Shown here in pieces: positions 10,073 through 20,561 of a stretch of 64,000 nt of DNA. Position 1 is the first letter of the stretch, and every line of letters begins with the position of its first letter. The position numbers and the translations under genes were made by a program. The stretch is taken from positions 1 through 64,000 of the forward strand of contig DYDA01000009.1 of assembly GCA_020718105.1 (NCBI GenBank), read 5' to 3'. The DNA is from Micavibrio sp. Its GTDB lineage: Bacteria; Pseudomonadota; Alphaproteobacteria; UBA9219. The notes beneath the pieces are model-generated. The model had not been told where the DNA came from, did no database searches, and worked only from the letters and a program-made list of their open reading frames with translations.

Positions 10073-13000
10073 ATGAAAAAGCTTGTTTTAAAACGCGTGA
10101 CGGCTGTTTCCCTTTTCTTTTTGTTGTCAAGCAGCTTTGTTCAAGCTGAACCCTTGATCACGAAAAAAGGAACGCCCCCTGTTTCCTTTAAGGTAACGGG
10201 ACATAGTCTTCATGTTGAAGCGCCGCAAGCTGAGGTGTGTTTATCGTTTTCGCAGCCCTTTGACGAAAAGGATCGCGCCAAGATTGTGGCGGGGCTTTCT
10301 GTCAAAAAAAATGGCAAGATTCAAAAAAGCGCGGTGGAAGACTTAAGCCTCACGCCACGGGATCTATGTGTTCAGGGATTGCAGCATCGTGCGACTTATC
10401 AGCTTGTTTTGCGTGGGTTGGCATCGAAGGCGGGCGAGCCGATGGCCTCGGCCTATACAGTGTCGTTTGCCGTTCCTGATCGTAAGGCCTCTTTGTCTTT
10501 TGTTGAGGACGGCGCCTTGTTCGCTCTGCCTCGTCATGTGAAAAAAGGCCAAACAGCGGTCGAAGAAAAGGGGCAGGCCAACAAGGTGGACGGCATGGCG
10601 CACGTTTTGCGTTCCGTCAACATTTTGGCCACGCATTTAACGCTCTATCGTTTTGATGATCGTGCCGTTTTTGCAGGCGCGTGGCAGCAGTTTAAGCAAG
10701 CCCATTTGTCGCCTTCGGAAAGTCAGACGTTTGCGCGTGAAAAAGGAAAAGTGGTTTTCGAAAGCGATCTGGTTTTTGGCGATCGCCCGAATGAAGAACA
10801 AACGCTTATAGCACCTCTACCGTTAGATGAAGCCTTGAGGGCAGGTCTTTATTATCTGGCGGCAACGCCTCGCGGGAAAGGTGGCATCGCGCCATCGCTC
10901 TTTGCGGGACAATGGTTTTTGGTGTCGGATTTGCGTGTTGCAACCATGATGGAAAACGAAGGCGTGAAGGCTGTCGTCTCTTCTAGCTCGGCGCAAGATT
11001 CGATAAAAGACGTGACCGTAGCCCTGTGGGCGCGGGATGGTAAGCTTGTGGCTGAGGCTAAGACGAAAGAAGACGGCTTGGCTTTCCTGCCCGTTAAAAA
11101 TAAAGATGCGGGTTTTTTACTTTCTGCCCAAAGCGAAGAGGGGGCTTTGGATATTGTTGAGATAATGCCTTCTCGCGCCTTGCGCGATGAAGATAAAGAA
11201 AAAAGCGCGGCGCTTTTTCTGGATCGTGAGCGGTACGTTTTTTCAAAAACCGCGCTTGCTTTCTTACGCCCTTTGACCCCCAACGCTCAAGGCGCGGGCA
11301 AGGAAGAAACCGTCCTTAAATTGCTTGATCCTGATCATCGCCTTGATCGTGAACAGATGATCGCGCCTTTTGGTCAAGAAAGCGTTCATGCGGCTTCTGT
11401 TTCCTTACCGTCGCATGGAAAAGCGGGTTTGTGGCTCTTGTCATGGCAGAAAAAAGACGGGCAAGTTCTTGCCCAAAAAGCGTTTCCTCTTTCTCTTTCG
11501 GATCAAGCGACGCGTGTTAGCATCATTGCCAGTCGCATGGGGGCTGAGGCTTCTTTACCCATAAGTGTAAGCGTTCAGGCGAATGATGAAAAAGGAAACC
11601 CCTTGCCTTATCGCGAGGGTTTCTTAAGCGTTTCGCCCGCGCGGCCCTCTCTTGAAGGGTGGGAGGCCTATCGTTTTGGCGCGATGACCTCTGCGCAAAA
11701 CGATAAAATAATCCGTAAAATCCCGTTCATAACGAACGGAGAGGGGATGTCGCTTTTATCTTTAGACACGGCGTCTCTTGATCCTGCTTTTGATGCGCTT
11801 TCGTTTAAGGTCGTTTTGGACGAGGGGGCGGAGTCGGCGTCTGTTGTCCTACCGCTTTGGCGCACATCACCCTTTATTGGTCTTCGCGCTTTGCCTGATG
11901 AGCGGCCTTTGTTTCAAAATGGGTTAGCGCAGTTTGGTGTGATCGCCGTTGACCCTTCCAAAAAACGCGTGGCGCAAAATGATTTGTATTACATCGTCTA
12001 TGAAGAGGGGCGAAACTTTGAATGGTTCCCTTCCGAAGGAAACTGGGATTATAAAATGCTTCCTCAACATCGCCGCGTTGGCGGCGGCGCGCTTGCCCTG
12101 ACGGCGTCCGGCGAAACCCGCGTCTCTTGGCCTGTGGCTACGGGGCGGTATTTTTTGGAAATCACGAATGCCCGTGGTGATGTTTTGGCGCGGCGCGGTT
12201 TTGAGGCAAGCTCACGCAGCGAACAAGTTGCTGATGCGTCCTTGGCGCAGAAAACAGGCGGAGAAACGAAGGCTGTTTTGCCTGCCGCGCAAACGCTTGG
12301 CGTTAAGGCCTTGGCGCTGCCTGTCATGATGGTTGGGGCGCCTTTTGTGATGAAAGCGCAAATCAGTGCCATGACAAAGGAAAAACCAACGATGGCCATG
12401 GCGATCCTTGCTTCGGATCAGCCTGATGAAATGATTGTGACAAAGCCCGCCGTTGTTGATGGCGAAGGCAAAGTCACGTTTCATGCGACGCCCAAAGTTG
12501 CCGGAGCCATGACGCTTACGGTAATCGTGTGGAATGACAAACAGTGGGGGAAGGTAGCGGTGGCAGCGGAAGTGGTGACGCCCTTGCAAATCTCTGGCGA
12601 TTTGCCTTCTGTTTTATGGCAAGGGGATCGTGCGCCTTTTTCTTTTGTCGTGGCTAATCACGCTGATGAAAAGGGACTCTATACCTATGAAATTAAAACG
12701 CCCCCTAACGTGACCTTGACGGGAGCGTCAAAGGGTAAAATTGATTTTCGAAAAATCAAAAAGCAGACGCTGCGCTTAACTCTTTTGGCACAGGGGAAAA
12801 CGGATGGCCTTGTTCATTTTAAACTGACGTCTCCCCATGGGAAAACACAGGAACAAACGTGGCCTTTGCGCGTTATCCAAGAAGGTGCCCCCCTTCTGTC
12901 CGTTGAGCCTTTTTCGGTGGAGCCGGACAAGCTTTTTTTAAGCGATCAAAAGGCGCGGGCGTTGATGTTATCGCCTTTGCCGTTTTCAGAATCGTTGATC

Positions 13001-14320
13001 GAGTCTTTGGCTGGCTTTGTTCACGATGAGCCTCAAACGACAACGGAAATAGCTTTGTGGTTAGAGACGGCGCGGCTTTGGAGCCAGCCGTTAGTCGGTT
13101 TGGGATTGTTGAGTGAGGCTTCTTTGGGCGGGTTGGTGTCCAAGCGTGAAGACGCGTTGTTGCGCAGGCAAAATGGGGATGGCGGTTTTGCCGCTACGCG
13201 TTGGGGAGAGCCCAGCGATTTGGCCAGTACGGCTGCCGCGCTTAAAGCGCTTCCTGAACGCAGCGAAAGAAACAAGAACCTTGCGGCTGGATGGTTGGAA
13301 GGCAAGGTTAAAAACACATGGTTTGATGAAGGGGATCGCGCGGCTCACGCGCTGGCGTTTGAATCTTTGGCGCAGGCGCGGCGCGTGGACATCTCGGCGC
13401 TTCGCTACTTTGCGGAAACAAGCCAAGACAAGGCGCTCAACGCTGTGAGCGCGGCGGCGTTGGCGCTGGCGCTCAGGCTTGGTGGCGATGAAGCTGAGGC
13501 GCAGCGTTGGACGGATCGCGCTCAAAAAGCTTTTGGCGAATCTTTGCAAAAGAAGGAAGCCATCTTGACCCCGGCGTTTCGTTTACTTGCGTTGGATGAA
13601 AAAAATAATTTTGATGTGTTAAAGGAAAAACTATCCCTTATGCCTGTTTTAAACGCGCAGGCTTCTTTTGAAGAACGCGCCTCCTTCCTGACGGGGGTGG
13701 CTCTTTCGGCGCTGCGCCTAGGTTCATGGCGAGCCTTGATAAAGGGACAGGATGAAAAGCATTATGGCTTCTCTGTCCTTCCGGTTTTGCCAGATGGAAA
13801 AAAGGATAGTGAAGTCAAAAACATTTCGGCGCGCCCTTTGTACGGACTTGTTCTATTACCTCAGGAAAAAAAGAACAAAATAAAAAGGGAATCCATGGGA
13901 TCGATTAAGCGAAGTGTTTATCGGATGGATGGCGAAAAGATAGAAGAAGGACTGCCTTTGCGTGTGGGCGAGGTTTATGGGCTCTTGCTGCAAGGAAGCG
14001 GTAAAAAGGAATTGGAAGTGCCTATCAGGTTGACGCTACCTATGGGCTCCTCGTTTGAGGTGTTTGCACCGTTATCGGGGGATCCCGCCCTTATCAAGGG
14101 GCTTGCCCCGTGGTTAGAGGGCGAGGCTGCGGCGCTTTCTTCGGTGATGAAAAGCTCAACAGGGGTCAGCTTTGTGCTGAATCCATCTCATCATTGGCAA
14201 ACGATGATCATGATTAAGCCCTTGCGCAGCGGATTTTATAATCTGCCATGGATTGTCACGCGAAGTGAGCAGGGTACGTTCTCTTACGTGCAAAATACTT
14301 TAGGTTTTCGTGTGGAGTGA
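10073..14320 (+). CDS. alpha-2-macroglobulin-family protein (1415 aa)
   Basis: Signal peptide, large MG-domain-like architecture and C-terminal alpha/alpha helical (TED-like) region DGGFAATRWGEPSDLASTAAALKAL. Confidence 0.85.
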   Translation: MKKLVLKRVTAVSLFFLLSSSFVQAEPLITKKGTPPVSFKVTGHSLHVEAPQAEVCLSFSQPFDEKDRAKIVAGLSVKKNGKIQKSAVEDLSLTPRDLCVQGLQHRATYQLVLRGLASKAGEPMASAYTVSFAVPDRKASLSFVEDGALFALPRHVKKGQTAVEEKGQANKVDGMAHVLRSVNILATHLTLYRFDDRAVFAGAWQQFKQAHLSPSESQTFAREKGKVVFESDLVFGDRPNEEQTLIAPLPLDEALRAGLYYLAATPRGKGGIAPSLFAGQWFLVSDLRVATMMENEGVKAVVSSSSAQDSIKDVTVALWARDGKLVAEAKTKEDGLAFLPVKNKDAGFLLSAQSEEGALDIVEIMPSRALRDEDKEKSAALFLDRERYVFSKTALAFLRPLTPNAQGAGKEETVLKLLDPDHRLDREQMIAPFGQESVHAASVSLPSHGKAGLWLLSWQKKDGQVLAQKAFPLSLSDQATRVSIIASRMGAEASLPISVSVQANDEKGNPLPYREGFLSVSPARPSLEGWEAYRFGAMTSAQNDKIIRKIPFITNGEGMSLLSLDTASLDPAFDALSFKVVLDEGAESASVVLPLWRTSPFIGLRALPDERPLFQNGLAQFGVIAVDPSKKRVAQNDLYYIVYEEGRNFEWFPSEGNWDYKMLPQHRRVGGGALALTASGETRVSWPVATGRYFLEITNARGDVLARRGFEASSRSEQVADASLAQKTGGETKAVLPAAQTLGVKALALPVMMVGAPFVMKAQISAMTKEKPTMAMAILASDQPDEMIVTKPAVVDGEGKVTFHATPKVAGAMTLTVIVWNDKQWGKVAVAAEVVTPLQISGDLPSVLWQGDRAPFSFVVANHADEKGLYTYEIKTPPNVTLTGASKGKIDFRKIKKQTLRLTLLAQGKTDGLVHFKLTSPHGKTQEQTWPLRVIQEGAPLLSVEPFSVEPDKLFLSDQKARALMLSPLPFSESLIESLAGFVHDEPQTTTEIALWLETARLWSQPLVGLGLLSEASLGGLVSKREDALLRRQNGDGGFAATRWGEPSDLASTAAALKALPERSERNKNLAAGWLEGKVKNTWFDEGDRAAHALAFESLAQARRVDISALRYFAETSQDKALNAVSAAALALALRLGGDEAEAQRWTDRAQKAFGESLQKKEAILTPAFRLLALDEKNNFDVLKEKLSLMPVLNAQASFEERASFLTGVALSALRLGSWRALIKGQDEKHYGFSVLPVLPDGKKDSEVKNISARPLYGLVLLPQEKKNKIKRESMGSIKRSVYRMDGEKIEEGLPLRVGEVYGLLLQGSGKKELEVPIRLTLPMGSSFEVFAPLSGDPALIKGLAPWLEGEAAALSSVMKSSTGVSFVLNPSHHWQTMIMIKPLRSGFYNLPWIVTRSEQGTFSYVQNTLGFRVE

Positions 14321-14335
14321 TACCAACGAGCCCTA

Positions 14336-15409
14336 TCACCAGAACAAAATTGTCAGGTTAATGCCGCCGAAGCGATCAAGGTGGCCAACCTGTCCGTCAA
14401 ATTCTTTTGTGCGCTCAACAAGCGCGACGTCGAGTCTGGCCGCATCAGACCAGAAGAGAGAAGCCCCTAGTGTAAAGTCCGCAACGAATGGTTTTTTGTT
14501 GACGCTTGGACTTGATTCAAAGGTATTGCCATCAAGAAAGATATTGCGTCCTACGGCGCGGCCTTGCGCTCCGGCGAAGAGATACCAGCCGAGCCGTCCA
14601 TTCAGTTGCTGTGCGTCAAACCAATCTGTTCCTGATGGTCCTGGACGAATACGGCTGGGTCCGTAATCGACGCCAAGGTTTTGCCCCAAACGGATAAGGA
14701 CGCTTCCTTCACCATAGGTCATGATATTGCCTGCGCTTGCGCCCAGTTCTGGAATAATATCGACAGCGAGATTGCTATAAAGAGGCTGTTGAAACCGCTA
14801 TTTACGTTCATACGTCAATATCACGCCCGGCTCGTTATGCAGTTGATTTTCCCATCCCATTGATGGCGTAACATTAACAAATTGGTGGAAATCATTTTGC
14901 GTTAAACCGCCCAACGCCCATCGCCCCACCACGCCCGCCTGCACTTCAAAATTTTCAAGGGTGTTATGGCTGGATCGCACGTTTTCTTGAAGCAAGCTCG
15001 CCCCTGTATAAAACCAAGCACCATAGGGACGGTCTTTGGTTGAAGGATTGATGCGCGACGTATTTTGTGGTGTATAAAGATTTTGCCCGAACATAAGGCT
15101 GTATTTTCGTTTATAAGATTCACTGGTAAAAATCGGAAGAACATTACCTAGCCCAATAAAAGATTGATCCCAAAAACCATTCGGTGTCACGGCCCCCGAT
15201 AAATAGGAAAGTCGTCCTCCTTGTGTATAGTGGCGGTCATCATCTGAAACATACCAGTCATTTTCGTTGATAAGCTTGATGCGTCCATAGTTGTTATCCT
15301 CAACCCGCGCGTTTGTTTCTTGATCTTCTGCTCCCAAAACATTGTTGGGGAAAGAAAGAAAACAAAAAGCAAGGGCAAGCGAGCCAAAGGATTTATAAAT
15401 AAACGACAT
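14336..15409 (-). pseudogene. LpxR/DUF2219-family lipid A deacylase-like outer membrane protein, interrupted by in-frame TAG
   Basis: ORFs 14798..15466 and 14336..14722 share a frame; joined translation ...GVILTYERK*RFQQPLYSNLAVDIIPELGASAGNIMTYGEG...; NDWYVSDDDRHYTQGGRLSYLSG typical of family. Confidence 0.75.
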
Positions 15410-15718
15410 GCAGTCTTCCTTATCCTTTAAACGGGTGATTAAAAAGATGGTCGGTGTTTTCCTCATCCATCAGGAAAACACCGTGGGCTGTATGTGACAG
15501 CTATGAGATAAAAATACGATGTGCGGTCGTGGGTTTCGAATAAGAAACACGTAAGGACTGAACAGCATAAATATAGTTTAAATGCGTCAATCTCTTTAAA
15601 AAAGGGGTTGAACCCAAGTTGTTTGCTATGTGTTGTCTTGTGTGATATTGTAAGCGCTATTAATTTAGTACTGAAAAAGTCCTCTTTTCCTTCCCAGCAT
15701 CTTCTTGAAAGGATCAGA

Positions 15719-16459
15719 ATGAAAAAAAACAAACAAAAGGTTTTGATCGTTACTGCTGATTCTCAACTTCAAAAGATGATGTTTATTCTTTTGAATTCAG
15801 AAGACTATAAAATTATTGAATGTTTAGCGGGCAAGCAGGCTTCGCGCCTATGCCTCTCCACAAAGCCTGATTTAATTCTTCTTTCCCTCACGCTGTCGGA
15901 TATGGAAGGGAAAGACGTTATTATCTCCATTCGCGAATGGTCACAGGTTCCCATTATTGTTCTAACCGAACGCACCGATGATGATGATGTTATTATGGCC
16001 TTGGATTGTGGCGCAAACGATTATGTTATCCGTCCCTTTAACGCCGATGTTCTTATGGCCAAAATTAATGTTGCCTTGCGAAGCAAGGTGGTTAATGAAG
16101 CGGGGGAGCCAGAAATCACAAACGGTCCCTTACGCATTGATCTCGTCAAGCATCAAGTTTTTCTTAACGATGAAAGACTTGGTTTTACGCCCAAGGAATA
16201 TAATCTGCTCCGCTATTTTATCGTCAATCGCGGAAGGATGCTCACCCATAAAGAGATTTTGAAAGAGGTCTGGGGGCCTGCGCATGGTGACGACACGCAG
16301 TATTTGCGCGTCTTTATCGGGCAGATACGAGCAAAGATTGAGAAGGATTCCATCCTTCCTCCCCTTATTACGACGGAACCGGGGGTGGGGTATCGAATGG
16401 AATTGGCAGAAAATATTGGAATAGTTGGCGTTCATACAGGGATAGAGCGCCGCGCATAA
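15719..16459 (+). CDS. OmpR/KdpE-type response regulator, orphan, degenerate receiver
   Basis: Receiver fold plus winged helix FTPKEYNLLRYFIVNRGRMLTHKEILKEVWG...YLRVFIGQIRAKIE; no kinase gene nearby. Confidence 0.88.
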   Translation: MKKNKQKVLIVTADSQLQKMMFILLNSEDYKIIECLAGKQASRLCLSTKPDLILLSLTLSDMEGKDVIISIREWSQVPIIVLTERTDDDDVIMALDCGANDYVIRPFNADVLMAKINVALRSKVVNEAGEPEITNGPLRIDLVKHQVFLNDERLGFTPKEYNLLRYFIVNRGRMLTHKEILKEVWGPAHGDDTQYLRVFIGQIRAKIEKDSILPPLITTEPGVGYRMELAENIGIVGVHTGIERRA

Positions 16460-16461
16460 AC

Positions 16462-16493
16462 AATGCGCCGCTCTTTTTCAAAAGCGGCGCATT
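16462..16493. terminator. strong hairpin between convergent genes, putative terminator
   Basis: AATGCGCCGCT-CTTTTTCAAA-AGCGGCGCATT, 11-bp perfect stem. Confidence 0.55.
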
Positions 16494-16523
16494 GAGAAGG
16501 CTAACAATAAGCAAGCTGAAAAA

Positions 16524-17414
16524 TTATTGCTTGCGTGCCCAAGCTTTTAGATCCGTCATCCATTTATCTAAACTTGCGCTGGATTGTTGCATAACTGTTG
16601 GATCTTTTTTTGTGATCACAGCGCGCATGTCTTTCACCTCTTTACGCATCTTCACAATGCCTGCTTGGTGGGCTTTATAGGCATCATCCTTTTGCATTTC
16701 ATCAAGCGCGTCATCGGCATGACCTAAAGCATAGCGTGCGCCATCATAGTTTTGACCTCTTAGAAAGTTTTGAGCGATGCTGATATTGTCATGAGCCTTA
16801 TCAACAGGAATAGAGACCTTATTATCAACACTTACGACAGCATCGGTCAACTCGCCCAGCTTTGTTTGCGCTTCGACAAGCTTTCCTTCCCTAACATAGG
16901 CTTCGGCTTCTGTAAGATAGGTTTCCGCTTTATCATTGCTTAAGTCTAGCGTCAGCATAACGATCTCAGCATCGCTAACGGCGAGGCTGTTTCTCGCCCA
17001 TATTGGCCCATCACTGACTTCCTTGATCTTCATGGGGCCGGCTTCAAGCGGGAAATAATTATACTTATGTATGGTATCGAAAGTATAATTGACGCGGCCA
17101 GCCGTTACGTTTTGAACGCGTCGTTGATCCGTTGTCGCGCTGGTGATAAGAACAACCATATTGCGTGCCTGGCCGATGTGCTGCTGGGCTAACTCCGCGT
17201 TTTTCATCGCTAAAGCCACGCGGGCATAATTGACATGAGCCACAAAGTTTTGCGCCGCGACGCGAGGATCAGAAATGGATTCGTTGCTGATGGGGGCATC
17301 GGATGTGGTCATGGTTTTGCCGATAATTGTGTTGGCAGCATTCACAGCAGGCGGTTGCGCGAGCATGAAGCCAGTGCCCAGCATCGTTGTGATAAGAAGC
17401 GTTCGTGTTTTCAT
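16524..17414 (-). CDS. YfdX-family periplasmic protein
   Basis: Signal peptide and YfdX-type sequence (ALAMKNAELAQQHIGQARNMVVLI, HDNISIAQNFLRGQNYDGARYALGHADDAL). Confidence 0.8.
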   Translation of the reverse strand: MKTRTLLITTMLGTGFMLAQPPAVNAANTIIGKTMTTSDAPISNESISDPRVAAQNFVAHVNYARVALAMKNAELAQQHIGQARNMVVLITSATTDQRRVQNVTAGRVNYTFDTIHKYNYFPLEAGPMKIKEVSDGPIWARNSLAVSDAEIVMLTLDLSNDKAETYLTEAEAYVREGKLVEAQTKLGELTDAVVSVDNKVSIPVDKAHDNISIAQNFLRGQNYDGARYALGHADDALDEMQKDDAYKAHQAGIVKMRKEVKDMRAVITKKDPTVMQQSSASLDKWMTDLKAWARKQ

Positions 17415-17516
17415 TTTGTATTCCTTTATTGCTGGTTGATGGGCTTGATCGGCATAAACCAAGAGGCGTCGTGTGTGCACTGGCTCACAACGTCCCTTGG
17501 TTTTGTGCATGTTAAG

Positions 17517-17753
17517 TTAGGCTGCTTTCGTTGGCGTTCTGGTGCCCGCGCAAGTTGGACAGTCCTTTTCAAACTCTTTGATGCGTTTTTCGGCAACTTC
17601 CTTGGCAACACCATACTTCTCTTTTAGAACGCCAAAGAATTCTTCTTGTTTGCCGTTATAGAGCATGATGTCGTTATCGGTTAACTTGCCCCAAGTTTTC
17701 TTGATCTCGCCTTTAATCTGATCAAATTTTCCTTCGACTTGTTCTTTATTCAT
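17517..17753 (-). CDS. CsbD-family stress protein
   Basis: MNKEQVEGKFDQIKGEIKKTWGKLTDND. Confidence 0.92.
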   Translation of the reverse strand: MNKEQVEGKFDQIKGEIKKTWGKLTDNDIMLYNGKQEEFFGVLKEKYGVAKEVAEKRIKEFEKDCPTCAGTRTPTKAA

Positions 17754-17774
17754 GAGGACTCTCCTTTGTTGGGG

Positions 17775-18278
17775 TTAAGTAACGCTGCTGATGCAGTCGT
17801 TCGGTGCGTCGCGGTTTATTTTTTCGCCATCAAGGGGCGGAGCGCGACAAATTTCTCCAAGCACTTGGCCACAGAGCTTGTAATTTGTATGAGAGGCCAG
17901 ATCGCCAAGTGTTACAATGCCAACCAGCCGTTTGTTTGAATCGAGAACCGCAAGTCTGCGCACTTTATTCTCGCCCATGTTTTTGGTGACCGCATCGGCG
18001 CTGTCTGTATCGCGGCAATAAAGAATCTCGGAACTCATAACTGTTTCGGCATTTGTTTCTGCTGGATCATGCGACTTTGCTATGCAGCGTAAGGCGAGAT
18101 CACGATCTGTGATAATCCCGACAATTCGATCCTCCTTAATAACAAGAACGCAGCCACAATCACGATTCTGCATCTTCTGCGCCACTTCGGGCAAAAGGGC
18201 GCTCGGAAGAACAATTTCAACATTTTTACTCATAATGTCTTTAATTGTTTTTGTGGTTTCCTCGGCTTTGGGTTCCAT
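17775..18278 (-). CDS. tandem CBS-domain protein
   Basis: VGIITDRDLALRCIA...VRRLAVLDSNKRLVGIVTLGDLA. Confidence 0.9.
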   Translation of the reverse strand: MEPKAEETTKTIKDIMSKNVEIVLPSALLPEVAQKMQNRDCGCVLVIKEDRIVGIITDRDLALRCIAKSHDPAETNAETVMSSEILYCRDTDSADAVTKNMGENKVRRLAVLDSNKRLVGIVTLGDLASHTNYKLCGQVLGEICRAPPLDGEKINRDAPNDCISSVT

Positions 18279-18763
18279 GACCTTTTTCTTTCGGCTTGTT
18301 TTGCAGGAGACCTGCGTGCATTTTTTTCTTGCTTTAGTTTGCCCAGCTTCGCATCAAGAAGCGATGTGAAATGTAGAACCGTCCCATAAGGATGCAGTAA
18401 GGCCTCACGCCATCAATAAGATTTGTGAAAATCCTTATGCAAAGAAAATAGGCTGCGCCATTTTCAATATCGATTCATTACAAGGTAAAGCTTAGTCTTT
18501 TGATTGTGGGAGCTATACAGCCCCTGAGAAATGGGCAAGATCGTGACGTTCAAAAAACAGCTCCATCATAAAGGGAGAATAAAAATGAACACTTATCTAA
18601 CAAGTCCGTCACCAAGCTATCCAACAGATTTCTTTATGATCGACGATGAGTTTGATTCCTTCGATATAAAAAATGGTGTTGAAGGTATTCTACGCGAAGT
18701 GATTATGCTTCGTTGCGATGCAGAGCATACAGAGACATGAAACCAAACCTAATGGAGGCTATA

Positions 18764-19006
18764 ATGAAAAAAGCAAACTATGCAACACTTTCAATTGCCC
18801 TTTTATTTCTCCTTTCTGCCTGTGGCAGTAAGACGAGTGATCGCGCTCTAAGTGGTGCTGGTATTGGCGCCGGTGTTGGCGCCGTCAGCGGTGCTCTTAT
18901 GGGAAGTCCTGCAACAGGTGCGATTGTTGGGGGCGCTGTTGGCGCAGCGGCTGGCGGTTTAACCAAGCAAAGCGACATTGATCTTGGCGAACCTGTATGG
19001 CGTTAA
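18764..19006 (+). CDS. glycine-zipper lipoprotein
   Basis: Lipobox LLSAC; GAGIGAGVGAVSGALMGSPATGAIVGGAVGAAAGG. Confidence 0.85.
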   Translation: MKKANYATLSIALLFLLSACGSKTSDRALSGAGIGAGVGAVSGALMGSPATGAIVGGAVGAAAGGLTKQSDIDLGEPVWR

Positions 19007-19035
19007 AGGCATCGGATCAACTGGAGGAGAATGCT

Positions 19036-19221
19036 ATGCTTAGATATATGGTTATCTTTTTTATTCTTGCTGTTCTTGCCTCCTTCTTCGGCTTTGGTGG
19101 ACTCGCTTCTGATTTCGCGGGTATAGCGAAGATTCTCGCCGTGTTATTCATCATCTTGTTCCTTGCAACGCTTGGATACCAAATCATAACAGGGCGCAGG
19201 GTAAATCTGCCGCCGTTGTAA
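19036..19221 (+). CDS. DUF1328 small membrane protein
   Basis: MLRYMVIFFILAVLASFFGFGGLASDFAGIAKILAVLFIILFLATL. Confidence 0.9.
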   Translation: MLRYMVIFFILAVLASFFGFGGLASDFAGIAKILAVLFIILFLATLGYQIITGRRVNLPPL

Positions 19222-19284
19222 AACAAAACTGGCCGCTTGCCAGAATGAGGTTGAGTTCAACAGGCAAATCGAAAGGAAATATTC

Positions 19285-20088
19285 ATGACACACACTTATA
19301 CAAAAAAACTTGCATGGTTGTTGACGGTCTCAACCCTCACCCTTGTGATGGCGGCTTGTTCTTCCGGTCAAGAAAATCGAAACTTCACCGCCTCATCTGG
19401 CACCCCCAACAGCTATATTGACGATGTGCTTGCTGACCAAGCGGATTTATCGATGTTTTATCAATCGCTGCTTGCGACGGGCGTAGCAAAAGAGCTTAAC
19501 AACAACACAGAATATACCATCTTTGCGCCAACCAATGCTGCTTTTGCTCAAATCAAACCCCGCGCCTATCCTTGCTTCTATGATGTGCAATGTCGTCCGC
19601 AAGTCGCCGCTATTTTGCGCAATCACATCGTGCCGAGAAACGAGAGCATTAATCGTTTTTCTAATTGGGGGGGCGGCATTGTAACGCTTGGCCAGCGCCG
19701 CATTGACGTTGAGGAAATCTATAAAGGGCAGTACACCGTTGAAGGGTATCGTGTGCTCTATCAAAACGAAAGCAACGATAGCACCCACATTAAAGGAAGC
19801 AAGATTAGCCTCTATCGTATTGATGGTGTCATCGCTAGCAATCAGGAAATGATGCCATTTCGCACAGCGCCCTTTGTTGCCATGCCTGCTGGTATGATGG
19901 AAAAGACAGTCACAACCTATCGCTCACCGATAACTTCTTCTTATGTACCACAAGCTATTATGCCGAACGCTTACTTGGTGCCGGGTGGGTACGCGACCAA
20001 TCCAGTGGTTTATAAGGATGAGTATGATGACTTGTCAGAAAGCACAACAGAGACGACGACGGTCACGCATACAACGACGGTCAAATAA
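19285..20088 (+). CDS. fasciclin-domain lipoprotein
   Basis: Lipobox VMAAC; NNNTEYTIFAPTNAAFAQIKP fasciclin H1-like motif. Confidence 0.85.
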   Translation: MTHTYTKKLAWLLTVSTLTLVMAACSSGQENRNFTASSGTPNSYIDDVLADQADLSMFYQSLLATGVAKELNNNTEYTIFAPTNAAFAQIKPRAYPCFYDVQCRPQVAAILRNHIVPRNESINRFSNWGGGIVTLGQRRIDVEEIYKGQYTVEGYRVLYQNESNDSTHIKGSKISLYRIDGVIASNQEMMPFRTAPFVAMPAGMMEKTVTTYRSPITSSYVPQAIMPNAYLVPGGYATNPVVYKDEYDDLSESTTETTTVTHTTTVK

Positions 20089-20141
20089 GAAAGCTGTGTA
20101 GAAGCGCTGCTTTTGTCAAACATGCTTTAGTGGAGAAAAAA

Positions 20142-20390
20142 ATGATTCAAAGAAGCATCAAAACCATATTGGTTTTTCTTATCGTCATCGCAATCGCTCT
20201 TGTTGGGTATAGGGCCTTGACTATGCCAGATAAGCGAACAACAAACGAAAAAATAGGCGACGCCGTTGATGCTATCGGTGATGGCGTCGATAAGGCTGGC
20301 CGACAATTAGAAAATCGCACGCCAGGTGAAAAAATAGGGGACGCCGTTAAGGATGTTGGCGATGACATTAAAGAAAGAAGCAACCCATAA
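20142..20390 (+). CDS. small single-TM protein with EKIGDAV repeats
   Basis: N-terminal TM helix; two copies of EKIGDAVxxxGDxxxxxxR. Confidence 0.65.
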   Translation: MIQRSIKTILVFLIVIAIALVGYRALTMPDKRTTNEKIGDAVDAIGDGVDKAGRQLENRTPGEKIGDAVKDVGDDIKERSNP

Positions 20391-20412
20391 AACAAAAGAG
20401 AGGGACGGCACC

Positions 20413-20502
20413 ATGAAAGCATTGTTCATACCCTCCATCGTTATTCCATTTGCCGTATCCTTTATTGTTGTGGCTATCGGGTGGATGCGAGGAACGATGT
20501 GA
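20413..20502 (+). CDS. 29-aa single-TM small protein (below ORF-track size limit)
   Basis: ATG at 20413 after GAGAGGGA; MKALFIPSIVIPFAVSFIVVAIGWMRGTM*. Confidence 0.5.
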   Translation: MKALFIPSIVIPFAVSFIVVAIGWMRGTM

Positions 20503-20561
20503 GTTTTCATGTTTTTTGATTGAGCATCACAACATATAACTTTGAAAAGGAAACCACAGCG

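Noticed and set aside
14336-15466. Amber codon in the LpxR-like gene as evidence for TAG reassignment
   Set aside because: TAG is used as a normal stop elsewhere in the window (e.g. the cysS gene ends ...CCC TAG at 56140), so a nonsense mutation is simpler.
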